Source of the DNA: Dirofilaria immitis | Taxonomy: Eukaryota > Nematoda > Chromadorea > Rhabditida > Onchocercidae | Length of the DNA: 64,000 nucleotides | Reading direction: 5' to 3' | Assembly (NCBI GenBank): GCA_024305405.1 | Contig: JAKNDB010000067.1 | Location: 1,441,001 to 1,505,000, forward strand | In this document: positions 45,401 through 57,405 of the stretch, piece after piece | How the letters are laid out: every line of letters begins with the position of its first letter | Numbering within the stretch: position 1 is the stretch's first letter | The notes under the pieces: model-generated | Databases searched by the model: none | The model's input: only the letters and a program-made list of their open reading frames with translations | Told to the model about the DNA's origin: nothing | Translations under genes and position numbers: made by a program

Positions 45401-47107
45401 TTTATCAAATATTTCATACACTTACCGAACTAACACTTTGATACAATTGGTTATCTCCAACTTGTTCTGCCGCTTTCTCGATCATTTCTGCAGCACTCTT
45501 TGCCTGTTTCAGTACTTCTTCTGCAGCCTGAGAAATTTTTTCCCTGCTTCTGTTTTTGCACCTCGACTATCATCTATAAATAACAGCAATTAAAGTTTTA
45601 AAATATGGTTTTCTTGGCAAACGATTTTATTCTGATTACATCTGATAAGGAGAACATTTCAAATGCTTTTGTGTTGCGTTATATATATTTACCAGTATTA
45701 CATAATCTAAAAAAATTATGAAAATAAAGTGCTTACATTTGCTATATGATCACGGACTTCGCTGATTTTGTTTTGAATAATTTGCGAACTTTTCAAAGTC
45801 TCTTTTTCGATTAATTCCTAAAAATTCAATTAACTCTATCGATGACCCATTTATTCAAATAGCAAAGAAAGAAGGTCAGAAATTCATGTAGAAATAATGT
45901 ATTTTGCAAAAAATATTGCCAAAAAACATTTTTGTGAAAAAAATAGAACTCACGAATTTTCTTCTGGCTTCTTTTAAAGCTTCGCTGTCATTTAAACTTC
46001 TCAATCTTTCATCCAGTTGTCGTCTATTATCCTAAAAAAGACAAGCCAAGTATGAGAAGCATAATGTGGCGATAACTTGCCAACAGTATATTTGATAACA
46101 ACACAGTACATAGTTTTAGTTATAAAAGTGATATTATTCTATCAATTTTTGATTTTTGCCAGTTGATTAATTCAGCTAAAACATCCTATTTAATACGAAA
46201 AAGACTTTCCAATTTTATTATAAAGTAAAAATCGGAGATTTAATGCTCATTTATATATGTAGTGGGTGAAATTATAGTAATGAACAAGTAATGCATAATT
46301 TTCGTGGAAAGTTATTAAAATAACATTGTTTTATCAATTTTTGGCTCTTGCTTGCATTTTCTTGATTTTGAAATCCTGAAGGATTGAAAATGAAAAAATT
46401 CACCTGCAACTCTTTATTTTTTCAAATTCTTCTCGTATATTATCTAACAAGTTTTCAAAAAATTCCTAGGTCTTGAGTGATGTTGTCCTTGTTGTGAGAA
46501 ATACCGTACTGATTGAAATGATGGCTTATACTTGAACAAAAAGAAATAAATTAATGTATTTTTCGTTTTGCTAATAAACTGAAATAAAAATGTAATTCAA
46601 TATCAAAAAAACAAATGATTTCGATAATTAAAAGGTACAATTTTCGTGCTATCAAAGTTATTAAACGATAAATTGTACTTGAAACAAATTTTGGAACTTA
46701 TAGTTTCACTTATAATCGAAGCATTTTTATATTTAGAATTTGTTCCAAAACATTTTCATTAAGATTAGTCTAGAAACTCGAACTCATTTAACTCACTCAA
46801 CTTAAACTCACTTAAGATGAGTTTAGCTCACAACTTAAACTCACTTAACGTAATTTAATAAGCATTCTTATTATAAAAGAATACTATGCTAAGCTGTAAG
46901 AAACAAAATTTAAAAGGAAATTAGAATACGAACTTTTAACAATTACAAAAAAAAAAAAAAAAAACGAAAAAAATAAACCTCTGGCAATGCATAAGTAGTT
47001 GGTAATGTTGATATTGGAGTAATAACAATATCCGGTATAAACATAGACATATTCTTTTGTCGTTGCAAATTCCTCAATATTCGACATGGTCGTATTACAC
47101 GTTTCAT
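42426..47107 (-). CDS. TIMM44: Mitochondrial import inner membrane translocase subunit TIM44
   Basis: Peripheral matrix subunit that tethers mtHsp70 to the TIM23 channel. Thirteen exons (minus): 47107-46979, 46530-46404, 46031-45954, 45817-45737, 45573-45426, 45064-45001, 44878-44815, 44498-44413, 44193-44101, 43774-43609, 43503-43411, 43029-42919, 42545-42426. The N-terminus is a basic presequence (MKRVIRPCRILRNLQRQKNM). Next come FFENLLDNIREEFEKNKE, a charged coiled-coil region (EALKEARRKF), and the C-terminal Tim44 domain with LHKESKWYAGW, DESDNLAVRMV, ILKDWCYE, DSRVIDIDRVE, KMMEHGPVIIITFQA, VVEGDP and HHVWVMCRD. Single bases are missing in five A/T runs: 46457-46462, 46417-46422, 45553-45557, 45536-45541 and 43732-43735. 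With these restored the total is 454 aa (human 452). The intron between 42919 and 42545 holds a perfect hairpin. Confidence 0.96.
42711..42740. repeat. Perfect hairpin, 14-bp arms, 2-base loop
   Basis: AAAATCATACAGCT, TG, AGCTGTATGATTTT. It is followed at 42740-42785 by a direct repeat of TTTTTGTCGCAYTATG. It lies in the last intron of TIMM44. Confidence 0.9.
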
Positions 47108-48942
47108 TATTTTCCTAAAATATTTAAATCACAAATTTATTTCAGAATTTTAACGCTTATTAAATTATGTGTAAAACTTCTCAAAATTTAATCAAATCAA
47201 ACCTAAAAAACATTGAAATTCAAGGAGTATTTTCTGAGAATTACAGATATTTTTTGGAATTCTGTTACATTATTCGATATATTACAATTCAAAGGCTCAA
47301 ACTTTTCTAAGGCTCAAATTAACACAAATAAAACTAACAATTCCTTTTTGTAAAACTTATAATTTTTTTCAAAAATTTAAAATTCCATTCCAAACTTTTT
47401 CAACTCTCTCGAGAGTTTCCTCGAGAGCCTCCTTACTCCTACAAAAATTGCAACACTAAAGGTAATATTATAAAAGACCGAATTAAAATCAAAATTATAT
47501 CATCAATCTTTTTCTGTATATTCCTATTCATCATCTTGTTTCTCTAATTGTTCCCCTAATTTTTCCATACTATTTTTCCAAAATTTATCATCAACAATTT
47601 CATATAAATAATCCATCATCGAAATTTATATGTCTTGTCGAACTAGAGAAGACACAAAAAATTAAAAGGTTTGTGCACAAATAGCAACGGTGCCAAAGGT
47701 TTAAGTCTAAATTGCGAGCCGGTACGACGATCAGCACGTTGCCATACTGCCTCTCCCACTTAATTTATGCAAAATGATGTGTAAATGTTATCAAAGTAAT
47801 TTTCACTTACACTTATAATTTCCTATTCATATTTCCAAAACTATTTAAGAGGAATGTTAATTTTGTCATGATAAAACTATCCGTCAAAAAAAAATTTATG
47901 AATATTGGGCTGCTTGATCTTTTACTTCTTATTTTTTATTATTTAATCAGTCTTTTCCATCAGCTTACAAACTGAGCATTTCCTTGATCAGAATTGTGAG
48001 ATATATTCCTTGACATATTTCGAGAATTATCTAGCGATAACCTTTCACACATCACGATGATTAATAATGAACTTTTTTTTTAAAAAATAAATAAAAATAA
48101 AATGTTTACTTGTAAAAAAATCGATTTACACAAAAATGGCACCGCACTTATCGAAGTCGGTATTTAAAAAAATGAAATACCATACAGTAATTCACATCAA
48201 GAAATCGAAAGAAACCAGTAGTGAAGTGAGAAATATAATAAACTTATGAGTTAACAAAAATTTATTAAAAATTTTGATTTCGAGAAATTCAAAGCTGGCC
48301 ATGTGCTTAATTTCATAACAAATCCATAATGACAATCAGAAATTTGTCAATATGATCAAGAATCAGCTTCATCATTTTATAATAACTAGAAACGATATAG
48401 CGTTAGCGCAAAAGAATTTCTATTAAATATATACCGAATTCTTTTCTGAAATGAAATTTCTTACTTCATGATCACAAAATTAGCAGTGCATAAGCCAAGA
48501 AAGTGAATTCTTTCCTTTTTTCACATTTTGAATAAGAAAAAGAAGATGGACATTAGCCATGTCAAACAATTAGAACAAACAATAACGCATGGTAACTGAG
48601 AAGACGATATAAAAAAATTCTCAAAGAAAAGTTTTAAGTTTCAAGATCAGAACCAGTATATTGCATTCTGGCGGAGATATGTTATTGCTGGTTTTTTTCC
48701 TTCCAGATAGTTTCGATTTACTTCATTTTTTATTTAATAAATAAAAGTTTTCTATTTTATTTATTTGAATTCTGAAATCACTAAATTTATCAAAATAAGC
48801 AAACATATCGTCCCAAAGTAATTATAACGTTCTCTTCAATCAGAGAAGATTGCACAAAAAAGAGGATAGAAATTTTTATCTTCTCCTGGCACGAAATATC
48901 TTTTCAGCCAGATTCCCAATAAATAAAAAACGAAAACTTTAA
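47108..48942. other. Region between the ZDHHC gene and TIMM44 (same strand)
   Basis: 1.8 kb between the stop of the upstream palmitoyltransferase gene and the TIMM44 start, both on the minus strand. It is mostly AT-rich, except for the short GC-richer ORF at 47648-47760 listed separately. There is no sign of tight operon spacing. Confidence 0.5.
47648..47760 (-). CDS. Possible short exon, unidentified
   Basis: On the minus strand, after an AAG at 47761-47763, an open frame reads VGEAVWQRADRRTGSQF and continues RLKPLAPL to a TAG. It is markedly less AT-rich and more charged than its surroundings. No ATG opens the frame within it, so it would have to be an internal or last exon, or a remnant. 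No family is recognised. Confidence 0.25.
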
Positions 48943-51900
48943 TCATCCTAAAACAATTTCGTATGTTCGTCGCTCCAAGCCCTCAGTTGCACCATAGTTT
49001 TTTACTACCACAGTTGGTTCAGGTTCGATAATACCCCTTCGGTCAATTAAACTGAAAAAAAAGCCATTCTCTATTGCAATAATATTCTTGTAAATCAGGT
49101 ATAATTTGTACTAGAACATAGTAAAAAAAAAAAGAACAAGTGCAGGTGAAACGTTCATACAATTTAAGTAATCCAAATAAAATTTTTGACTTCTAAAAAG
49201 TTAACTTCTTTTGTTTATCTTTTACTTTCGAGAATTTTTGATTGTATGATAATTAGCTTTCAGAAATTATCAATGAATTTGAAAATTTAATCTTTACAAA
49301 GCGAATGGAACTTTTGATATATTATTTGCATATAAATTTTTTTACCATTTTTGTATCATTAATTTGAACAATAGGATGACTTATACATGAAGAGATTTGG
49401 ATTTTACTATAAGATGTTCAATAATGATAACATGATTATGTAAAAATAATTACAAACCTTGGAGGTTCTGGAGCACAGAGTGTTCGAAAACAATTGAAAA
49501 ATAGAGAACCAGTAGTATATGGATTATGTATATGTGGTAATCGTTTCGAATTAAATGTTCCTTTGATATCCTCATTTGTTGTTTGATTTGTTAATAGTAA
49601 ATATGTATGAAAACCGGAAAGACCAAATATTGACCAAATGGAGAAAAAACATATTAAAGCAATTATGAGCGATACTGGACTTTGTCTTACTCCACCCAAA
49701 AATGCATTTTCCTTTGTGTCACTGCAATAAATAAAAACTGCATTTTAGTCCCCTGCTAATTGTAAAAAAAGTAAAAGAAGCTATGCTAGTCGATTTCATA
49801 GTAGAAGATAGTTTTATGGCTGAATTATCTCAGGTTATATTCAATCGAGCACTGTTTTTGTACAGAATTTAAAGAAAAAGTCATCAAAGAGACTAGCATC
49901 TTTCTTCCTTTCAAATATGTGCGTTAAATGTGAGTTCGGTCGTCCAACTACTTATCTACAGTGGTGTTTTTATTTTTTTTTTTCAAATTGGAATAAAGTG
50001 TTTCAGATTATTCTACTGTTATACTTGAAACTCCTAATATTCAGATCATATTTTCTGGGAGAAAGATGTTGATAATCTAAATGCAGACATTTTATGTAGG
50101 CGACAAACGTTATAATTAAACCTGTTTGCTAATTTTTTGAAAATTTTATATAAATCTTGAACTTGCAAACTAAAAACGATATGCATAATAGGAAGAGATA
50201 AACAAAATATACTGTAGAAATTATTAGCCATATATTTTTAGACAAGAATTAAACAATGATATTTTGTCGAAATATTATTACAGCTTCCATTCCAGGAATT
50301 GTTAGATCAGTGAATTATCTTTCAAATGATAATTTATCTTTTCAGAGCTGCCAAAAATATGAAAATAAAGGAATAAAAGCATAGAAATCAAAGACTTACA
50401 AATGACCAGATGAACACATACACATGCAAATACAAATAGGGTCAACATAGTGAGTGATACAATAAAAAATAAAAATGTCGATAATTTCGTTTGCCAACGC
50501 AATTTCCGACCCATGGACCTGCAAAGTGAATTATATGTCCTACAACAAAAATGCTAAATTAAAAATCATTATCAAAAAAAAGATTATTTAAATTAAAGAC
50601 TATCCAAAAGCGAAATTAGATGGTATCATAGTTTTAAAAGTTTAAGTAAACTCTAATATGATATTCTCTACCCAGGAATTTAATTATTTTTGTTTCAGGG
50701 CTTTCACTTATAACAAATGTGACATTTGTTTTATATTTTGAAACAAAGTAAGGCGAAACTCTGGTTTTCATTTTTGGAAAAAATTCAGTGATAAACTAGC
50801 AATGATGGTCGAAGTTTAAGATGCAGTTGTCGCATACGGAACAATGAGAGGAACGCGGTGGACGAAATAATCGACAAGTAAAGCAATATTTCAATTTGAT
50901 AGGTTGCCCATTAATGCGTATTGCTTTAGTTCGTGGTGGTGCTCGCACTGATTCCGATATGCAACTACTTTCTGAAAAATACTTTGTCAAAGAAGAGTGA
51001 AAAATATTTATGACCACACACCGCTGTAATTCAGAATTATGAGATAACAAAAAGCATATTTTAGTTGGAAAAAACTTAACAAAATTTATGTATTTTGCGC
51101 CATTAAACTTGAAAATTGAATAGAAAAAACCACGGCAATATTTTCAACAAAACAAACATCATTAAAAATTATAGGTTTTTTCATGCAAATAAAAATATAA
51201 TTTTTCTCAAATTTCCTCATTGTACTGAGGAATTAAAAGAAAGTTCAAATCAGGATATTACTAAATGGCAAATAAGAGGAAAGACATCTAAAATATTCGC
51301 AACTTAAGTGAATATTTTGGATCAACTCAAGCTGATAAAAATTATTAATCAAAGAACGCTACTATATCTACAAATTAAAAAAACCTCCAGCATGCTGTCG
51401 GTCAAGTTCGATGGCTTCCAAATTTGTGGCTTTCGGTAATATACCTGGATCAGAAAATGATGTCTTGAATAAATTAACTAGCACAAGGCATAATAATATT
51501 CCCGCAACTATTGGAAGAGCAGGTGAAATATTCCAAAATAGATATGGTGCACTGTAATATTGTTATATTAAAGTCAATGAAATAAACAATAAATAGTTAA
51601 TCACATCTGAAATTATCCGAACTGCATTCGATTTGAATTACTATATTATAATCTTTATTAATCAAAGCATGATTAGTAATACATCGCGTAATTTATAATT
51701 ACTAACTTTTAGAAATTACTCTTTCTTGCACTTGAAGATATCTGTGCAGTCTTAAAGTTGGGAAAAGCTTTGCTAAATCAAAAATAACAATATTTTCACT
51801 TCATTATGCCTTTTAGGTTTTTTCAATTATATTCTGCTAATATCCCCTTTTTTTTCTATTTTCCTCATACCTGTCACAATACCAAAAATTTAAGCTAAAA

Positions 51901-52123
51901 AACTAACTCAAAGACGAAAAATAGACCCATCGTTCCAATGATAACCATCAAAGTGAAGAGAAAAATAGAAGTTTGTCGTGCCATAATGATACGGCCATCA
52001 CACCAAAATTGATTCCGTCCACGATGATACCGCCATTTGCGTGCTCCAATTTTAGCCGATGATGATTCATTTATTTCACATTCCAGGTCTAATCTATCCA
52101 AAGGCCCTCTTTGGGCATTTTTC
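48943..52123 (-). CDS. Palmitoyltransferase, ZDHHC9/14/18 type
   Basis: Protein S-acyltransferase of endomembranes. Exons (minus): 52123-51908, 51551-51385, 50971-50801, 50518-50400, 49721-49458, 49051-48943. Family landmarks in order: [19 protein letters not shown]1 ([18 protein letters not shown]), TM2, [12 protein letters not shown] (DPG), [19 protein letters not shown], the cysteine-rich zinc domain ending in the catalytic [17 protein letters not shown], two more TM segments, [10 protein letters not shown] (TTxE) and a short tail ending YEIVLG. One base is missing in the A6 run 50464-50469 and the A5 run 49698-49702. The intron after the DHHC exon needs a non-GT donor (GCTAGT at 50800). 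The start is unresolved: ATG at 52118 (MPKEG...) fits only if another base is missing near 52105; otherwise a further 5' exon exists. Predicted ~347 aa. Confidence 0.92.
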
Positions 52124-53148
52124 CTGCTTTGTAATTATTTATAATAAATTTAGTTTTTGGATTATTTGCATTACAATATTTTCCTCATTCTCATTTCAAT
52201 TATTATAAATTCCTAAAATTATTAACCTTCATATAACTGATAATCCAGAAATTTTGAGTGGAATTAAATGGAATGGTTTGATTCATGATAATTTTGCTAT
52301 ATGATTTTGATGATGAAGATCATAAGACAAGGATTATTTATACAACAAATACTACTAGTAGGATATGAAAGAAATGATACAAAAAAACCATCGATTCATT
52401 TTTTTTCATATTTATCATAAAAAATATTTCTTCACAGAAATCATCTGAATTTTCGATCATACGAAATAAAGTTTATATTTTCGAAAAAAATTCTAAAATT
52501 TAAAGCAAAAAAAAAAGATTTAAAACACTGAAAGTAACAAACCTGATATTGTTTCATAAGTTGACAGTAATAGTGTTTTTTATAATCAGTTTCAAGAAAA
52601 TGCAATTTCATGAAATGAGCGATGCAAAGGAGCACAAAACCCATTTTTCATACAACCATACATTATTCTCTACCTGTAAAAACGAATTTCATTTTTCTTT
52701 TAAATTTTAAAATAAAAAAAAATCTGAAGAAATTAATCTGATAAATTTTTCAATAACATTCGGATTTTTTTTTGTTAAGAGCAATACTTTGTTGACCTTT
52801 TGAAATATTCCAATGCATAGTATCGATCTGATCAATCAAATCGGAAAGTTGCTAGTAGATATGATGATAATCGATTATAAGCATAACTTATTAAGACAAT
52901 TTTACGTTGACTTATATAAATATATAAGAGAAAGGTATGTTTGTATAATGCATCATTTTAAGTGCCATAAAACGAAGTAGATGCTTTATCAAATATCAAA
53001 GCGATATCGCAGGGGTTAGTTTTGGAGGATAAAAAAGTTTCGAGAGTTGATTTTAAAAGAGAAAGAAAAGTTCGAGCTAAGAAACTAACAGAGAAGAAAT
53101 ACCCCGACAATCAAAGAAATATTTTAGGAAATCATGCAACATAACCGA

Positions 53149-53442
53149 TCACTCTAAGCTTTTCTCAATCACCAAACCACCCATTATCATTCCATTCCAC
53201 TCAGTTAGTAATTCACGGACCGCATAATCATTTAGAGGGTGCGGCTTTGTGATTTCGATTGCTTCATAGAATTTTGTATTTTTTGGTTTTTTTCTATGAA
53301 TTGAAATTTCAGGTGGTCTAACTAAATCAAAATGATGAGAAAAATTTTGTGAAAATTTTGCTTTATTCCACGATGTTAGCAAAAAGTTTTCCGATTGTAT
53401 ATTTCCGAATTTGGATTCGGATTCTATTTTCCCGGAGAATTT
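53149..53442 (-). CDS. Unidentified terminal exon, 97 codons
   Basis: After an acceptor-like CAATTAG an open frame of 98 codons ends in TGA at 53149. It is hydrophilic with balanced composition (LLTSWNKAKF, FDLVRPPEISIHRKKP, YEAIEITKPHPLNDYAV, LLTEWNGMIMGGLVIEKSLE). There is no early Met, so it should be the last exon of a gene whose 5' exon lies to the right, in or beyond NME6 exon 1. One candidate 5' exon is a presequence-like ORF starting MTKRVSIFRIFTRSQL near 53914 (minus), but the phases do not join without a correction. Function unknown. Confidence 0.5.
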   Translation of the reverse strand, partial: KFSGKIESESKFGNIQSENFLLTSWNKAKFSQNFSHHFDLVRPPEISIHRKKPKNTKFYEAIEITKPHPLNDYAVRELLTEWNGMIMGGLVIEKSLE

Positions 53443-53485
53443 CTAATTGAAGAGAAATCAACAAATAACGAGAAAGTATAAAGCA

Positions 53486-56400
53486 ATGCTTTCAACAACC
53501 TTTGCAATGATAAAACCGGAAGCTGTTGCAATGCCACATATTACCAAGGTTCTTTGTTTTCTCTTTTCTGCACTATTTAGATTTATTATCGATGCCGAAA
53601 TGTTCGAATACTAGAATATCCATTCTTTCTTTCTTCTTTATTTTGTATTCATTTTGCTTGATTCTCAATAAATTAGGAGAAGGAGTAGAAAAAGTATGAC
53701 TAAGTTAGCTATTTCAGTTCACTTTAAAATTTTGATATCCTGAAATTATCAAAATTAAGTGTTTGTTGAAATTTGTAATGAAACTATTAAAATTCTCGGA
53801 AATTTTTTTGTTAAATAAAAATTGTTACGATATATTTTGTTATTACTAAGTTGCGATCTTGTAAAAATTCGGAAAATGGAAACTCTTTTCGTCATCGCCG
53901 TTGTGTAATTGTAAAGGAAGAAGAAAATCTTTTCATCATGAAGTTCAGCCGAACACACACACACACACACACACACATACACACATAACACATATTTTTA
54001 AATTTTAATGTTTTAAAACTCATAGAATAATTAAAACGCTAAATATTCCTAATAGGGTAATCAAGAATATTCTTTTTGAATATTTGTTATTGTAATACTG
54101 CACTTAACTTGTATTTTTGTAGGTAATTTGGGATGAAATTTTGGCTAATGAGTTGGAAATTATAGGAGCAAAAAGGTTATATATGAGTAGAAATATTGCT
54201 GAGAAACTATATTCAGCACATGAAGGTAAGCTGTTTTAGTATTTTCAATATATTGGTAAATAAGATATTTGTATCCTCCATAAAGTAGCAATGCATTTAA
54301 GCATAGAGGTGAAAGCAAATACAAATATTCCATTAATAATACAATCATCCTTTATAACAAATACTCTTCTCGGGTTCTCTTATTTCTCTTCACACAAGTC
54401 GAGAATGGATAAAGAATGGGTCGAGCTTAACTAGCCTAAGCCTTTGTCTTCTTTTTTCTTCGTGCACGAGAACAAAACGCACTTTCTCGTAAATGATTAA
54501 AAATTATTAGGAGGGATGTTTTCATCACTTTTCATAAAGCAAACTTTAAGGTATAGAAGGATTATTATGGCATTGAATAAATAGAAATGGTACGATTGAA
54601 TTGGGATATTCTGATTAGAATGATTTGAAGTTGTGAGATAGATAGTAATTATCATTAGGACATTAACTAATAAATGTTAAAATCTTGAAAATCGAATCTG
54701 GAAACAAATTTTGCGGTAAATATATAAAAGTTCTGTATTTGTTCTGATTGCAAGTTTATTTTCTATTAGTTTGAAAATCTTGGCATTATATATTCATGGC
54801 GCTATTTTCACTGTTAAAAGAAACTATTTTAAGTGTACCAATACTTTTGTAACCTTAAAGCTTTCCAATCCTATTTTTCGTCCTTAGAATTAGGAAAGAA
54901 AGTTTCTTTAGGATTCTTCTTCAATCATTTAAAAAAAAAAACTAATTGGCAAGTTTTTGAATAAACTAATGAAGAAACCGGAAAAAAGGCAATAGAGCAG
55001 CTAATCGAAGCCTCATCGATCACTAATTGCTAGCTATAATGCTTTCTGGAAAAGCACTTGTTAATTTTAAAATTATTAACGACATGCCATCACAAAAGTA
55101 CATTTTGTTCACTCTTCGTAACTGCATTCATGTTCATTTGCTTTATCTTATATACCTTTTTTTCTAGGTTTTGCTTAAGTTAGCTGAATCGATTAGAAAA
55201 CCCGTAAGAAATGATATCTTCATTTAAAATACTTTCAATGTACATATTACTAATTGTAAATTTATCTATTATTTTTATCATTCCATTATATTCAAATTTT
55301 CTTTTGCTCTAGTACTTATTATATTTATTCCAATCTAAAATCTTAATCCTTCACTAGCTTCACAATAATTTTTGTATCATTATTTACACATCGTCCCGAT
55401 TCTAATCAATATTTCTTAATTTTTTCGGTTTTATGAAGAGAAACTAAATCAAAAAGAAAAATTTGCTGGGATGAAAATGTGACATACAATTTGCTAAACT
55501 AATCAACACACTGTTGTCATGAAAGCAACTATGTAAGATAGCTAAAAATAAATATGTCGTATTCATCCTGACTGAAACACAACCAATCAAATATCAAATA
55601 GAATGCATTTTGGATTATCAATTTTACCAAAAGAATATCAAGAGTTATCAGTTTCTATCAAAAGAGCATCACGATTGCTCAGAACTAATATATTCCTGTA
55701 AATATGTAATATATTCTTGTAAATATGTGTCGATTTATGATAATATTCCTGTAAAAAAATATTTATTAATTACAAATAAGTTAAAAACTATTTGTGCTAA
55801 ACTTTAATGTATTGATCGTTATCTTATTCAATCAAAAAGGCATTATCAGTTGAAAATTGCAATAATAAGAGAGAAACAAAAAAACTAAACAAAAACATCG
55901 ACAAAATTTGAAGCAATTATTCTTAATAGATTTAACAATCATCAGAATATCTTTAATCAGATTCTTATCAACGCAACTATTATTTCTTTAAAAAAGGAAT
56001 TAAAAATAAAATGTAAGAAAATTTTTTCTATATATTTTCCCTTGGGAGTGACTTATTTTTAATGTAAATAACAATTAGTTGTTTTGCAGATAAATTTTTC
56101 TACGATCGACTCATTCAGCATGTCATAAGGTAAGTGATTTAAATTGTTAGAAAATAAGGATGATAAATAAAAAGAAAAGAAAATAAAAGTTGAAAGAAGA
56201 TTTTTTTGTTTGAACAGTAACAAATGTGCAATTTACACAGTGATGTTAACACTGGTGATTTTCACAACACAATTAGAACGTGACGATATTTTTTTTTTTG
56301 TTGCAATCAAAAAAATTAAAATCTTATCAATATTAAAATGTATCATTTGATATAGCAATTATATTATGTTTAAAAATACTCTGTGAATTTGATTACTCAC

Positions 56401-57405
56401 TTATTCATAAATTTATGGCAATCAAATCTATCTTGAATATCATCAATGAATAATTGGTAGTAAGATAGAGTAGTAGGCATATCAAGAAGATTTCATCCGA
56501 TATTACTGTGGCAAAGTTTTTTTGCTAGCTTAATAATAAGTTTATTATTGGATGGAATGATATCATATAAATCTAAAGTATATAGAAATAGTAAATATTC
56601 TGATTTGAAATATTGTAAATTCAGTGGACCAGTGATAGTGATGAAACTTGGATGCGCAACGGGTAATGCAGTTGAACGATGGCGTGCATTAATGGGACCA
56701 TCAAAAATGTTGCGAACATTTCAGTCACAGAACAGTTCATCATTGCGAGCTCGTTTTGCACTTTCTGATACACGTAATTTGGTACATGGAGCTGATTCAC
56801 AACAAACTGCCAATTATGAATTGAGTTTATTTGCACCGTATCCAAAAATTCATCTTGAAAGGATGCTTGAAAAGTTAGTTACTAACAATTATATATCTTT
56901 TTCAATTATTTTACCTCTTTTATCTCTAATCGATAACTATGAATTGTTTTAATGAATTGTAAATTGATGAAGAATTATAAATTTAACAAAAAACATTATT
57001 GCTTACATTTAGAATTAACTGTTTCAGGATAGGAAAGGATACAAAATAGTTTTAAAGTAATTAGTGAAAGTTAAAATTTTTTATATTTATTCTGCTTGGT
57101 CTTCTCATCAGAATTATTTAGCAAAACAATTTTTTGCTTTGATTGTTTTTTGTTTAAGATTTTTTTTTGAAATTTTTTATCTTTGAATTTTTAGCCATAG
57201 TTATCTCTCTTATTTTTTTCCTCGTTTATTTTCGTTATTCATATTTTAATATACTGCAGTTCAGAGATAAATATCCCTGAGAAAACCCCTGAGAAATGCT
57301 CTCTTATTTTCTCTATGTTTATATGGTGAGCAAGTGAATTCATTGCTTCAACTTCATCAATTTATCCCTTCTTTTTCTTTCAGCTCCCATCACCTCTTTA
57401 TCTGA
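53486..57405 (+). CDS. NME6: Nucleoside diphosphate kinase, NME6 type
   Basis: Exons 53486-53548, 54123-54225, 56090-56129 and 56625-56873, probably followed by a short last exon at 57384-57405 (stop TGA). Alternatively exon 4 reads through to a TAA at 56952. The protein starts MLSTTFAMIKPEAVAMP (the NDK nucleotide-binding Lys in IKPEAV), then MSRNIAEKLYSAHE, FFYDRLIQHVISGPVIVMKL, WRALMGPSKMLRTF, and the catalytic-His segment RNLVHGADS. Canonical NDK reads NxxHGSDS, so Ser is replaced by Ala next to the active His. Length is 158 aa with the short last exon (human NME6 186). All exon phases match without correction. Intron 2 contains one copy of a dispersed ~475-bp repeat. The gene is head-to-head with the unidentified minus-strand exon 44 bp away. 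Confidence 0.92.
53954..53988. repeat. (CA)n microsatellite
   Basis: About 16 CA units in intron 1 of NME6. Confidence 0.93.
55462..55938 (+). repeat. Dispersed ~475-bp repeat, copy A
   Basis: Collinear and highly similar to 62586-63059. Shared blocks include TTGTCATGAAAGCAACT, AAGATAGCTAAAAATAAATA, AGAATGCATTTTGGATTATC, TTAAAAACTATTTGTGCTAA and the terminal AATAGATTTAACAA. Differences are small indels and substitutions. No coding potential or terminal inverted repeats are evident, so it is possibly a non-autonomous element. It lies in NME6 intron 2. Confidence 0.9.

Noticed and set aside
56621..56845. Minus-strand 74-codon ORF
   Set aside because: Exact antisense shadow of NME6 exon 4, which carries the kinase motifs.
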